From Triatoma infestans (taxonomy: Eukaryota > Arthropoda > Insecta > Hemiptera > Reduviidae): a stretch of DNA of 64,000 nucleotides. Each line of letters begins with the position of its first letter. The stretch's first letter is position 1. Below the pieces are notes generated by a model that was not told the DNA's origin, did not search any database, and saw only the letters and a program-made list of their open reading frames with translations. The translations under genes and the position numbers were made by a program. The stretch covers positions 31,319 to 95,318 of the forward strand of contig JAAEAF010006643.1 of assembly GCA_011037195.1 (NCBI GenBank). Direction: 5' to 3'. Positions 9,871-19,400 of this stretch are shown piece by piece.

Positions 9871-10329
9871 AAATAACTATGTATGTTTAATACTATGCTG
9901 GATTTTTATGTTTATTCTATATTAACATTAGTGATTGTTTAGTATACTTTAGTTTTTTACTTAATCCAATTTTGATATAATTACTTTAATTATTACCGAT
10001 TGTTTAATACTATTTAATGTATGTTTTTTAACATGTACACAAAAAATAACTACGTATGTTTTATACTATGCTGGTTTTTTTAGGTTTATTCTATATTAAC
10101 ATCATGATTTCATCTAGACTAGCGCATAATTGCAATTTTCAAACTTGTTTTTTTTTTACTTGTATTTTTTTTAACTAGATTTTCTATTTGATTTTTTTTT
10201 AAATATGTGCATTTTTACTTGTAGCTTTTGTAAACTTGGTCTTTTTACTTGTACTTTTTTCTAAAACTTGTTTTTTTTGGGGGTGGTATAAAAAGACATA
10301 ATGTTCATTTTGTTCATTTTATCTAAATT

Positions 10330-10390
10330 ATTTTTGGAATACCGTTCGAATTTGTTTCTTTATGGAATACACAAGGACAATCCATAGATC
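10330..10390 (-). pseudogene. Short second copy of the BIR-like segment
   Basis: The minus strand reads MDCPCVFHKE, closely matching MDYPCVFHKE of the BIR-like fragment at 11340-11815. The DNA block 'tttatggaatacacaag' is shared with 11358-11376. Nothing else of the domain is present. Confidence 0.55.
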
Positions 10391-10399
10391 TCATCTCTT

Positions 10400-10805
10400 T
10401 ACTTGTATATATATTTTTTTTTACTAAAAAATATTTTTAAACTTGGTTTGTTTATTTGTATTTTTTCATGTTCTTGAAGTACCTTACTACTATGTTGTAT
10501 ACTCTTACTTACATACATTATACTGTATATTGTATGGGAAGAAAAAATGAAAAGAAATTTTCTAAATGTAATTTTTTTTAATATAATTATTTACTTTATC
10601 AATTTAACAATTACTTATTTACAAACATCTTTTATACAAATATAATACATATAAAATTAAGTTTTTCACAATACATTTGAAATAAATATCCAGTGTAAAA
10701 GAGCAAATACATGAAAATGGGTGCACATCGTCGAAGTCTTGTTATAAAGAAGATACTAAGTACTATCGTTTAATGGTCTTAATTGGGAAATTTGAGGACA
10801 ATCGA
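10400..10805. repeat. Direct duplication, copy 1
   Basis: It matches 12085-12415 in order: 'aaatatttttaaacttggtttgtttatttg', 'tgtatgggaagaaaaaatgaaaa', 'atcaatttaacaattactta', 'ccagtgtaaaagagcaaatacatg', and 'tcttaattgggaaatttg'. The two copies are diverged by small indels. Confidence 0.85.
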
Positions 10806-11149
10806 ATTCTTGTAGAATAGCATTTAATTCCACATAGTCCACCTCTCCTTATATCTAGTTTCTTCCTTCCTCATTTCTAGTTAACCATGAAAATTTTTTT
10901 AGAATAACGTTTTATCCTTATCTTTTGTCGCAGGAAATTGTGGTTAATATAGAAATAAACAATTTGGTTTTTGTTAATTTTTATTTAATTTTCTTACAAC
11001 AAAAAGAGTTTAATATCTGCGCACGAGACCGTTCAATGGAATATATTCCATAAGCATGTCGTGAATTATAAAACGAAATGCAATACAAGTTTTTTCCAAT
11101 TAATCTGGTTCATATATTAAGTCGCGCTTGCGCGATGTGCACTAGTATA

Positions 11150-11344
11150 CATGTGTTTGTGTACATCAAATATCTGTAAAAGTATGAAATTGAAGAAGCA
11201 GAATATAGTATTACCTATTATCAATAATGATTCAAAATTGGAACTAGTAAGAAGAAAGTTATTTAGCCCACTTTTACCAAAAATCATTAGGTGTTTAATA
11301 TGTAGTCCCAGTAATTGTGGCAAAACATTTAACTTTAATTATTG
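11150..11344 (+). pseudogene. P-loop NTPase fragment (possible virus-like/Maverick-like remnant)
   Basis: The frame encodes KKQNIVLPIINNDSKLEL, then LLPKIIRCLICSPSNCGKTF and stops. SPSNCGKT fits a Walker A motif (GxxxxGKT with the first Gly changed to Ser), preceded by a hydrophobic strand (RCLIC). This arrangement is found near the start of packaging-type ATPases of Maverick/Polinton-like and related elements in insect genomes; that link is recalled, not searched. No Walker B or remaining domain follows, because homology stops at the border of the opposite-strand BIR fragment. It is described as a broken relic only. Confidence 0.4.
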
Positions 11345-11815
11345 AACCGAATGTTGCCTCTTTATGGAATACACAAGGGTAATCCATAATTTTAGTTACA
11401 TCTACGACAATATTACAATATACACATTGTATAGTATTCTTTCTAGTATATCTAAAACCATTATATGCTAATATTTCTTTACTGGCACAATTATTATAAC
11501 ATCGCAGGGAAGGGATTAGCTCAGTGGTAGCGCGCTGGACTAGTAACGCGGAGATCACGGGTTCGAATCCAGCCGTGCTACCCTTAGATTTTCTCTTCCT
11601 AGGAGCCCCTACAGCTCACTGTCCGGTGATGACAGGTGTTGTCTGTAACGGGAGAACACTGCCGGAGGCCGCTGCACTGAGAAGGCTCGGGCGCAAATGA
11701 CCACAGATGTTAAGACGCCTTAAATAAAAAAAAAAAAAAATATAACATCGGTTAAAAGTATTAAGTCTAGTTTGATGATTGAAAAATCAAGTTTTGCCCA
11801 ATAAACTAATCTGTT
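11340..11815 (-). pseudogene. BIR (IAP-type) zinc-domain fragment split by a SINE
   Basis: On the minus strand the frame ending near 11340 contains EILAYNGFRYTRKNTIQCVYC, resembling the 'LA-x-GF-Y-TG..D-x-V-x-CF-x-C' core of BIR domains. After CVYC there are exactly 16 residues before His (in CVFHKE) and six more before a Ser. The BIR zinc pattern is C-x2-C-x16-H-x6-C, so the last ligand is Cys-to-Ser. The upstream half (RLVYWAKL) lies beyond the SINE at 11505-11740 and is out of frame. The domain is therefore dead. BIR domains occur in cellular IAPs and in insect viruses and mobile elements; the origin cannot be decided here. Confidence 0.5.
11505..11740 (+). mobile_element. Full-length tRNA-derived SINE with perfect 10-bp target duplications
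   Basis: The head is tRNA-like: A box TAGCTCAGTGGTAGCGCGCTGG region (11517-11538) and B box GGTTCGAATCC (11560-11570). A unique body follows ('acagctcactgtccggtgat', 'gagaacactgccggaggccg', 'gagaaggctcgggcgcaaatg') and an A-rich tail. It is flanked by TATAACATCG at 11495-11504 and again at 11741-11750. Internal pol III promoter boxes are intact. At least four other copies or fragments occur in the window. It is not a tRNA gene: the acceptor does not fold and an A tail and target duplications are present. Confidence 0.93.
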
Positions 11816-12084
11816 TACATACTGATATGAACAGGCAAAATATGTATTATGATGAAAATTACATTTAATTATTGCCTAATATCTGGCAGCCATCTAATGG
11901 AAGTAGATCTAAAATCTTGTAAATCATATACAGGTTTATTTAATTTCCTCTCTAAAAATAAACATTTTTCAATAGCTTTTGAGAATAAATAGCTACAGTG
12001 AGCAGTGTATGTTTAAAAATTGTTTCAAATTGGCCATATTCAAGTTTACTACCACAAAAAAAAGTTTTACTTTATTTTTGTGTA

Positions 12085-12415
12085 TATATATTTATCTGTA
12101 TATATTTTTTATTTTACTAAAAATATTTTTAAACTTGGTTTGTTTATTTGTATTTTTTCATGTTCTTGAAGTACTTTACTTATGTACATACATTGTATTG
12201 TATGGGAAGAAAAAATGAAAACGAAATTTTCTAAATGTATTTTTTTTTAAATATAATTATTTACATTATCAATTTAACAATTACTTATATACAAACAAAG
12301 TTTTTTATCCAGTGTGAAAGAGCAAATACATGAAAATGAATACACATCGTCGGAGTCTTGAAGACACTGAGTACCATCGTTTAATAGTCTTAATTGGGAA
12401 ATTTGCAGGACTATG
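12085..12415. repeat. Direct duplication, copy 2
   Basis: Second copy of the block at 10400-10805, same orientation, with the same order of landmarks. The duplication brackets the P-loop/BIR/SINE patch. Confidence 0.85.
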
Positions 12416-12955
12416 GAGGCTATGAAAAAAACAACAATATATTAAAAGGGTAGCAACTAAATATCTACATTAGTATAAAGCGTAAAACCATACCTCCAAC
12501 TTCTGCATATTACCCCCACATTCGGGCCACATCTCCAGTAACATCACTGGCACTGAGGGTACATAGAGAAAAATGGTAAATCGCTGAGCCTTTAAAGTAA
12601 TAATGCACAAAAATAGGAATTTGTTTAAAAATGGAGTGGAATCTAAAGAGATACATAGTTGTGGTGGTTGAACCAGGCTACCAGGCTCAGATACTTCAAA
12701 AATATATTTTAAACATACTAGACCATTTTTGAATATGCAATAAATATATATTTCAAGTAACATTTTAGTCTGTTTAGTAGAAGATTTTAATTTTGTACCA
12801 CCCAAAAATTATGCCCAGATGCAGTTTAGATTGCTCATTTTTGGAGAAAAAAATCGCTTGCGCAGTTCCTGAAGGCATGTAAACAATGTTAATTCATTCT
12901 TCATGTGACTTCCTACACCTCAACATCGCGCTAACCGGTTTCGGAACTTTAAAAA

Positions 12956-13290
12956 ATGGCTGTATTCTGTTGTGATAAATGTGGAAAATCATTCACTTTA
13001 AAGAACAATCTCTATCGTCACCAAAAATACTGTGATGGCAATGCAGATTATATCTGTAAAGTTTGTAAAGAAGTATTTCCGAATAGGTATATTGGAAGGA
13101 GGCATGAAACATTCTGTATTGAACAACCACCTTGCAAAATAGCACGATATGATAAGTCGTCTCTACTAAGAATTGTCCAGAACCAACCAAGAAACACCTT
13201 CTAAAACGCATATCTGAGGAATATGAAACTGCATGTCAAGGAAGGATTAAATCATATTTTCTACATTCAATAGAATTTAAAGATTTGGTA
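12956..13290 (+). pseudogene. C2H2 zinc-finger protein fragment, frameshifted and cut by a MITE
   Basis: An ATG-started frame encodes a classical finger, C-DKC-GKSFTLKNNLYRHQKYC (C-x2-C-x12-H-x4-C, the last ligand Cys), then a second CKVCKEVFPNRYIGRRHETFC finger of the same C2HC-like spacing. The frame stops at 13202-13204. The +1 frame continues as TKKHLLKRISEEYETACQGR and SYFLHSIEFKDLV right up to the MITE inserted at 13299, so one frameshift plus one insertion broke the gene. Fingers with this C-terminal Cys spelling are frequent at the N-terminus of large mobile-element proteins. It could instead be a host gene fragment. Confidence 0.5.
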
Positions 13291-13298
13291 ATTATTTA

Positions 13299-13656
13299 CA
13301 AGCGTGCCCCCAAGATGGACGACAACTAGCTACAGTAACCTGCTCACTCACACTCTTATTACACTCACATTTCTGATTTATTTATTCATTCACATTTCCT
13401 CATTTATTTAACATTTTCATTCATTTTAAAAAGTATCAGACTAAATATAAGTAAAAACTACGAAACACAATCAGAGTTTAACTTCAAACATTGTCCCAAG
13501 AATTTGTAGGTTTGAATTAGCGAACCCTAGCTAATTAATATGTCATTTAAAATAACTTTAATTCAGTGATAAATATTAAACAAGAGGGATTATATGTGAT
13601 TGGTCTTGTGACCAGGTTACTGTAGCTAGTTGTCCTCCATCTTAGGGACACGCTTG
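13299..13656. mobile_element. MITE of Tc1-like origin, 358 bp
   Basis: The two ends are inverted copies over about 50 bp (CAAGCGTGCCCCCAAGATGG at the left; the complement at the right with three mismatches), flanked by TA at 13297-13298 and 13657-13658. The repeat is clearly related to the 69-bp ends of the Tc1-like element at 5506-7432: both carry GTGCCCCCAA-ATGG, CGACnACTAG, TACAGTAACCT and CTCACTC-CACTCTT. The interior has no coding capacity. Confidence 0.9.
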
Positions 13657-13659
13657 TAT

Positions 13660-14620
13660 ATAATAACCGGATTTAGTTCGCGTCACCTTGGAGGCCAAGC
13701 GATCTGGCCTTCTCGACCTATACACCTGTCAGTGTAATGCCTATCTAATTATTCAGTTACATGCCTTCCATAGAGTGCTCGGGCACCATCGTGTTAGTAC
13801 CACATTTGTTGCCGCTTCTGGACATATTAGATGTCTTCTAACATATCATGAATACTAGACTTCAATTCTAATTAACGGAGTATTAAATGCCAGCCAGGTA
13901 CTGCGGTGTTGAAACCGCGACCGTTCACGGCATATGGATTTTGTAGCGACCATAGATAGTTATTGATACCATCTGTCATGAACTGAACCCAGAAAAAAAG
14001 TCTGGATCTTCAACAACCACATGTAGCAAGCATCAAAGCACAAAACTCCAAACGATGCCCATAATCTTCTGGTTCTAAAGCCTGAACCCGATGGATACGA
14101 AAGGGATGCAGTTCTTCTCAGTGTAGTGTCCGCCATACAAAGTTCGGTGGAAGGCGCAATTGCCTTGTAATATGTGTAGTACATATTCTGGGATAGTCAA
14201 AATCTGAGTTAATTATATTTTCTTCATTGCGAACATTACCTCCCCGGTGATTGCCATCATATCAGTGTTCAGTAGTTGTTCCTGTCTCTTGAAGCCTCTG
14301 GAATATAAGGCGAATACCCTATGTAAAGTTTGACGTCTATTCGGAAATCTCCGTTGGTATTCTCTTGATGCGGAAGAGCAATATCATCGCAGAAGCTGTA
14401 AATAATCAGCATATTCAACTGCACTAAAAGCACTCCATTTTCCTCCAAATTCTCCACTAATAGTAAATACTTGTTGTTTATAGATGACTATGTGTGTTTT
14501 TTTTTTAACAATTGCTGACGATTCTGTTTTGTTTTCCATTAGTAATTAGATATAAATGCTAAAACTTTGAACAGTTGTAGATAGAACCTATGTTCATATA
14601 AAATTTTTTACTTAAAATGA
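13660..14620. other. Moderately GC-richer repeat debris, unassigned
   Basis: Sequence such as 'cgcgtcaccttggaggccaagcgatc' and 'cagccaggtactgcggtgttgaaaccgcgacc' is less AT-rich than its surroundings and is probably old transposon. Minus-strand frames near 13960-14457 include a YSFCDDIALPHQE stretch resembling a YADD-like reverse-transcriptase box (FCDD), too weak to claim. Confidence 0.3.
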
Positions 14621-14639
14621 CTTCCCCAACAAGTGCATT

Positions 14640-15565
14640 ATGAGACCGCCTTTTATGTATATGTTGCTACATTACAAATGAATATAAACTTCTCATTGAT
14701 ATGCATTTTAAGATTGATTGCATTCAAACTTAACATCCCCAGACAGGAATTAGACTACACAACTCTCAGAAACCATCTCAGATTGCTAACTTGTACAGAT
14801 CGGAGGAAATTATTCGATTTGCTACTGGTCTATGATATTATCCATGGCCTAATAGACAGCTCTGAGTTACTATCCTCAGTGACCTTCCAAGTCCCTGTCA
14901 AAAACGTTAGGCACCGCAATCTTTTCTTCATAAAATTTTATAGAAATCACTACTCCTACAATTCATCAATACCTCGATCATTAAGATTACTGAATAAACT
15001 TAGTTCCGAACTAGATATTTTTCATCTCTCCAGAATCCAGTTTAAAAACGCAGTTGCTGATTTTCTTCTATCCTTCAAGCACAACATTCCATAAACTAAA
15101 TCCCTCGCACCGTACCTTTTCTCTGTAATTATGAAATATTTATGATCAAATACTTGTATATACTTATATTTTTTCTTTGTTATCTTAATATTTCAGGTTT
15201 GATTATGTTTTTTATTACTGAACTTTTACTTATTTGTTTTATATAAGTCTATTTGATGTATCCTTCCCTCTCATAAAGGTTGATTTTCATTTTGTTATTT
15301 TATTTTTTCTCAATTTATATTAAAGAAAAGTCAATTCCAAATGCAATGTAAACTCTTCCTTGACTGATATACATTATCTGATTAATAGATTATAAATATA
15401 AATATACTTATTTATATATATTAAATATTTTTTAGATTTTAAGTATTTTTTGATTCAAATGTTCCTTTAGAGTTATATTTATACTACTTGTTGATGTTAA
15501 TAGCTGAAACTGAATATACTATGTACAAAGGATTTATAATCCGTTAAATAAATAAATAAATAAAT
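14640..15565 (+). mobile_element. 3' end of a non-LTR retrotransposon (Jockey/CR1-like)
   Basis: It comprises the last part of the polymerase (to 15094), about 450 bp of AT-rich 3' UTR and a terminal (TAAA)n/(AAAT)n run at 15545-15565. This is the hallmark of 5'-truncated LINE insertion. The plus orientation is opposite to the synaptopodin-type gene, whose 3' end lies just beyond. Confidence 0.8.
14680..15094 (+). pseudogene. Non-LTR reverse transcriptase, C-terminal domain
   Basis: The frame contains CILRLIAFKLNIPRQELDY, RLLTCTDRRKLFDLLLVYDI, IIHGLIDSSELLSSVTFQVP, RNHYSYNSSIPRSLRLLNKL and a final phenylalanine-rich helix. Jockey-like polymerases end with the same pattern (R-R-x-x-D-x-x-x-L-x-K-I-L-N-x-x-I-D-x-x-x-LL then Y-N-x-P-I-R-x-x-x-x-x-N). 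The 5' part of the element is missing, so the frame is a relic despite being open. Confidence 0.75.
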
Positions 15566-15569
15566 ATGT

Positions 15570-16294
15570 TACTGTACAAGTTGAATGTACTTGTATAATA
15601 AATGTCCCTTATTTTATTCATAATAAAGATCTTTTAATTTCTCTCAAGTGAAGTTGATTAATTACAGTTTTTCTTTTAACTATTTCCACAATAATAAACT
15701 ACTCAATAGATAATTGATACTTTATTTATTTCTGAATTAAAAGAAAAAAGAAAGAAAAAAAAGCTTGATTTATTACAATAATTATTTCAATGAAAATTGA
15801 AAATGAAAACAAAAATAATATTACATTACAATACAATAATAATTTAAAGTCAAAGTGGTATATAACGTTTTTAATTTACATTTCTTTTACATTTTCTGAA
15901 AACTTAGTACTAACAAGAATATATCAATATTCTGCATTCTTCTTATAAAATAAAAAGCATCATTCATTAATCCGATCCAATAAAATGGACCAGCAAGAAT
16001 GATGGACATTATTCTTCAAAAAACTTGTTTAAGTTCCTTCAACAGGGGAAAATAATAAATCGGAACTTTTTATAACTAATTATATAAGTTAAGCAAATAA
16101 TTTTCCTTTTTCACATTTTCTTATCTTTTTTTTTTCAAGTACATGTCAAAATGTAATAAAAACACTTAAATGACAACATAAGAAGAAGAAATGGTCACAA
16201 TTGTGCATTACTCTCAGTAATTACATTATACTTAGAGAATTATCATTATATTTTAATAAATAATAAAATTAACAATAAGAATTATCCTCCTTTA
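15570..16294 (-). other. Probable 3' UTR / flank of the synaptopodin-type gene
   Basis: AT-rich with several minus-strand AATAAA hexamers (overlapping the stop at 16291 and again near 15722). The real end cannot be chosen from sequence alone. No other gene is seen. Confidence 0.4.
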
Positions 16295-16482
16295 TTAGAA
16301 ATCTGAATAGGTAGGATTTGAATTGAAAGTTACAGGCCTATAATATGACATACTACTTTGCCATCCTCTTGGCGCCGTATTAAAGTTGTTCAATGAAGTA
16401 TAATTGATACTTGGTTGAACTACAGGTGGCGGCGCTGACATAGGTGCTGCTAGTATTGGCTGGCAAGCAGCAGATTCTTCAG
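16295..16482 (-). CDS. Synaptopodin-type gene, terminal exon
   Basis: TTTCTAG|CT, then 61 codons and TAA at 16295-16297. It reads [20 protein letters not shown] and ends [18 protein letters not shown] then YSDF. The RGW-x-S-S-x-x-YYRPV-TF end is the typical family C-terminus. An AATAAA (16296-16291 on the minus strand) overlaps the stop. Confidence 0.92.
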
Positions 16483-19400
16483 CTAGAAAATTACAAACAA
16501 TAACAACAATATTAATTTAAAGAAAAAAATAAACAAATGAAAAATGGGAAAGTCAAATTATTATTATTAAAGAGGTTTCAGTTAAGTTGAAAAGTAAGAT
16601 ATTTTTAAAAGCCTCAGTTTGGGCTACTTACAGGGAAATTCCCTCCACCCACCCAACCCATCGTTATTAGGCATCTGTTGACATTAAACAGAACTATAAC
16701 TTTTTCTATATTTTGGTTTTTCGCTAGAGCATTTAATTACACTCCACATCAGGTGCACTGAAGTTTTTGAAATACATTAATATTTTTCTGAATTAAGAAA
16801 GTGTAAATTCCCCTTCTTTTGGGAACTTGACATTTTTTTTTGTATACCAACGTAAGACGAACAGAGCACTAACACAAAGCTTTCATAGATAATTATACAG
16901 GCTACATTCTATGTAACAATAAGGATCTCTTCCAAATCACAGTAGATTGACATTATATCTTTCCTTTATATAATTACATTATTTTACAGAAATAACAACA
17001 AACAACAAAGTTTTTGGATAAAAAATATAATGAAAACAGGTTTTTCAAGAGAATGAAATGATACATCTCTTTAGCATTAACAAAATTCGCGAGAAACGTT
17101 AAGATACTGTCTCAAATTAATGAACAAAACTACTGTTGGCCAGATATCTATGAGACCAGATAGAAGATTGTCAGTGTCAGTCTAACTGACTTTTGCAACT
17201 TGCTATCCTAAGCATAATTTATTTACATTATAAAAAAAAAAGAAGGATTAATTTCCTTTTTTGATGAAAATGTCTCCGTATAATAACTTATACATAACAT
17301 AACTTAACTTGAAACCTTTATATTATCAAGTATTAATTTCATAATTTTATTTCCATTTCTCTTGGAAACTGCTAGTGGTGAGAGATTTGATATTTAGAAA
17401 CAAATACAAAAAAAGAAAATACAAACACTTTAAACATTCAAAATACTCCATGGGACGATTTGAAGTGGATGTATTTCTTAAAAAAACAAAGTAATGCAGG
17501 GTTTAAGACAAAATTGTGTAAAAAACACTTGTATAAAAAACATAAATCAACATTTCAAAAAAATTAACATTTATATGCTATAGGGAACATATTTTCTAAA
17601 AGGAACTATGGTATAGGGATAGGAGCTATTGAATCTGGCATTCATTCAAAATATTGATAGTTTTCTAACCCGAAGAATTAATAAATTCCAGTAGGCGCAG
17701 GTCAAATCGCTATCTATTAAATCTCCAACTTTTTTCCCAGCCAGAGAACAAAAATTTTCTAATACAAAATTTGATATTCCATCAATTTTCATTGTTTTTA
17801 AGTTATGCTTTTCACATATGAAATAGACTTTTGGCTACACAGATATTTAAGGTATAGTATCTAGTTTTACCTAATTAATTACATTTTACATATATTTTTA
17901 ACTACTGTGAACAACTTTCTCATTGGCAGGTGGTATGGCCACCGTAGATAAAAGGGGGATTCCCCCGGTTAAACTTCCGAATCAAATAAGTTCTTATATG
18001 AATACTTTTGAATTGAATTTATTGAGTACGTCCAACGACTCCAACCAAACAGATACTGTAAACCCAGTTACAGAAAATGAAAAGGTGGTTCATCCTTTTA
18101 ATTACCAATCATTATTACTTCATCCCAAAGAAGAAATTTGTCTATTAATTGCTGATTTCTTTCAATCCATCAAAAGAATAGTTTAAAATTGAGTTTTTTA
18201 TAGCTTGGCGCTATAGAACTAGATTATATTTTTTTTAAATTCGTTTTGGCTATGGCGCTAGCTAATGCCAGGAGGAAAAAAAAATACTTTCTCTTGGCAA
18301 GAAAAACGAAAAAAGTGTATAAATAAAAAACAAATCTTAAAAAATGCATTAATTTGTAAAAATAACATAATATACTGGAACATTAGCAATCAGATCCTGT
18401 AATTAAATAGGTAACGATTTTCTGTGATGATTATATTAATGTTTGTAAAATAAAGGTATATGTCTCTTGGATAGATCGGCGATGCATTCGTCAATAAATT
18501 GAGATTAACCAAGAACCTTTAACTAATTAACAAAAAAAAATAACTAATTTTCTTAATATAGTTAATGAAATCACGCACTTAACATGTTAATCACTATGTC
18601 CACTTGTAGTATGTCTTCAATTATCATTATGCTGAAAATGTCTAGAAATTCACGAAAAATCATCAAATTCTTCTCCCTAACGCTATTTTACTTGGGGAAA
18701 ATTTGCATTGGGCAAATTAAACATTACTTTTTTCTTTTTTATAATGTCGAAAATCAATAATCAAGATTAAAACTTAAATAAATTCATAGTCTAGCTCCAA
18801 CGGGATCTTGTCGAACTATGACGAATTTAAAGAAAACTACATGCAACTTTATAATAATTTTAATTTATTCACATGCATTTCCATGCGTTAAATTTTATGT
18901 TAATTTTGTCCAAATCTATCAATATGCTCTGTTAAAAATAAATACAATTAAAAGAAAATAACAACTGTGGAGAATGTGTCTCATATTATGAACATGTATT
19001 TATGATAACACAGAAGATGTCCGAGAATAAGATTTTGATTATTAAACTCACTCCTCAACGACGACGCAGACTTATATAACTCCTCCTGGGGTGCACTAGT
19101 TTCTTGTATGGAGCTTTGGCTGGCTTTGTAATTTGATATTTGTTGAGTTTCATAATGAGTTTTAGTATCTGTATTGGTCGATATGTAATTGTGTTCAGTA
19201 ATCTCAGCATTGTATTGTTGTGTCAGTGTACTAGCTGCAGTACTCATAGAAATATTACTAACACTACTCGTATCGTGTTGCATTGAACGCAATTGTTTCA
19301 TTTCCTGTTTATATTTTTGCATCTGTTGGTCATATATATCTCTTTTCTGCTTCAATAAATCATAATGTTGTTGAATTCTTTCAATTTCTTCTTTATCCAT

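Noticed and set aside
11517..11580. A tRNA gene on the plus strand
   Set aside because: A and B boxes are present but the ends do not form an acceptor stem, and the unit has a SINE body, an A-rich tail and target duplications.
11979..12218. Hydrophobic plus-strand frame of 79 codons
   Set aside because: F/L/I-rich composition follows from T-rich DNA in the duplicated block; no membrane protein family recognised.
12470..12805. A 111-codon minus-strand frame
   Set aside because: No recognisable motif, no splice signals and no similarity I can name; probably chance or old repeat.
18981..19051. C-terminal extension of the big exon to the stop at 18981
   Set aside because: A strong GTGAGT donor precedes it, and splicing restores the conserved RGW..YYRPV terminal exon in frame. 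Kept only as a possible minor read-through.
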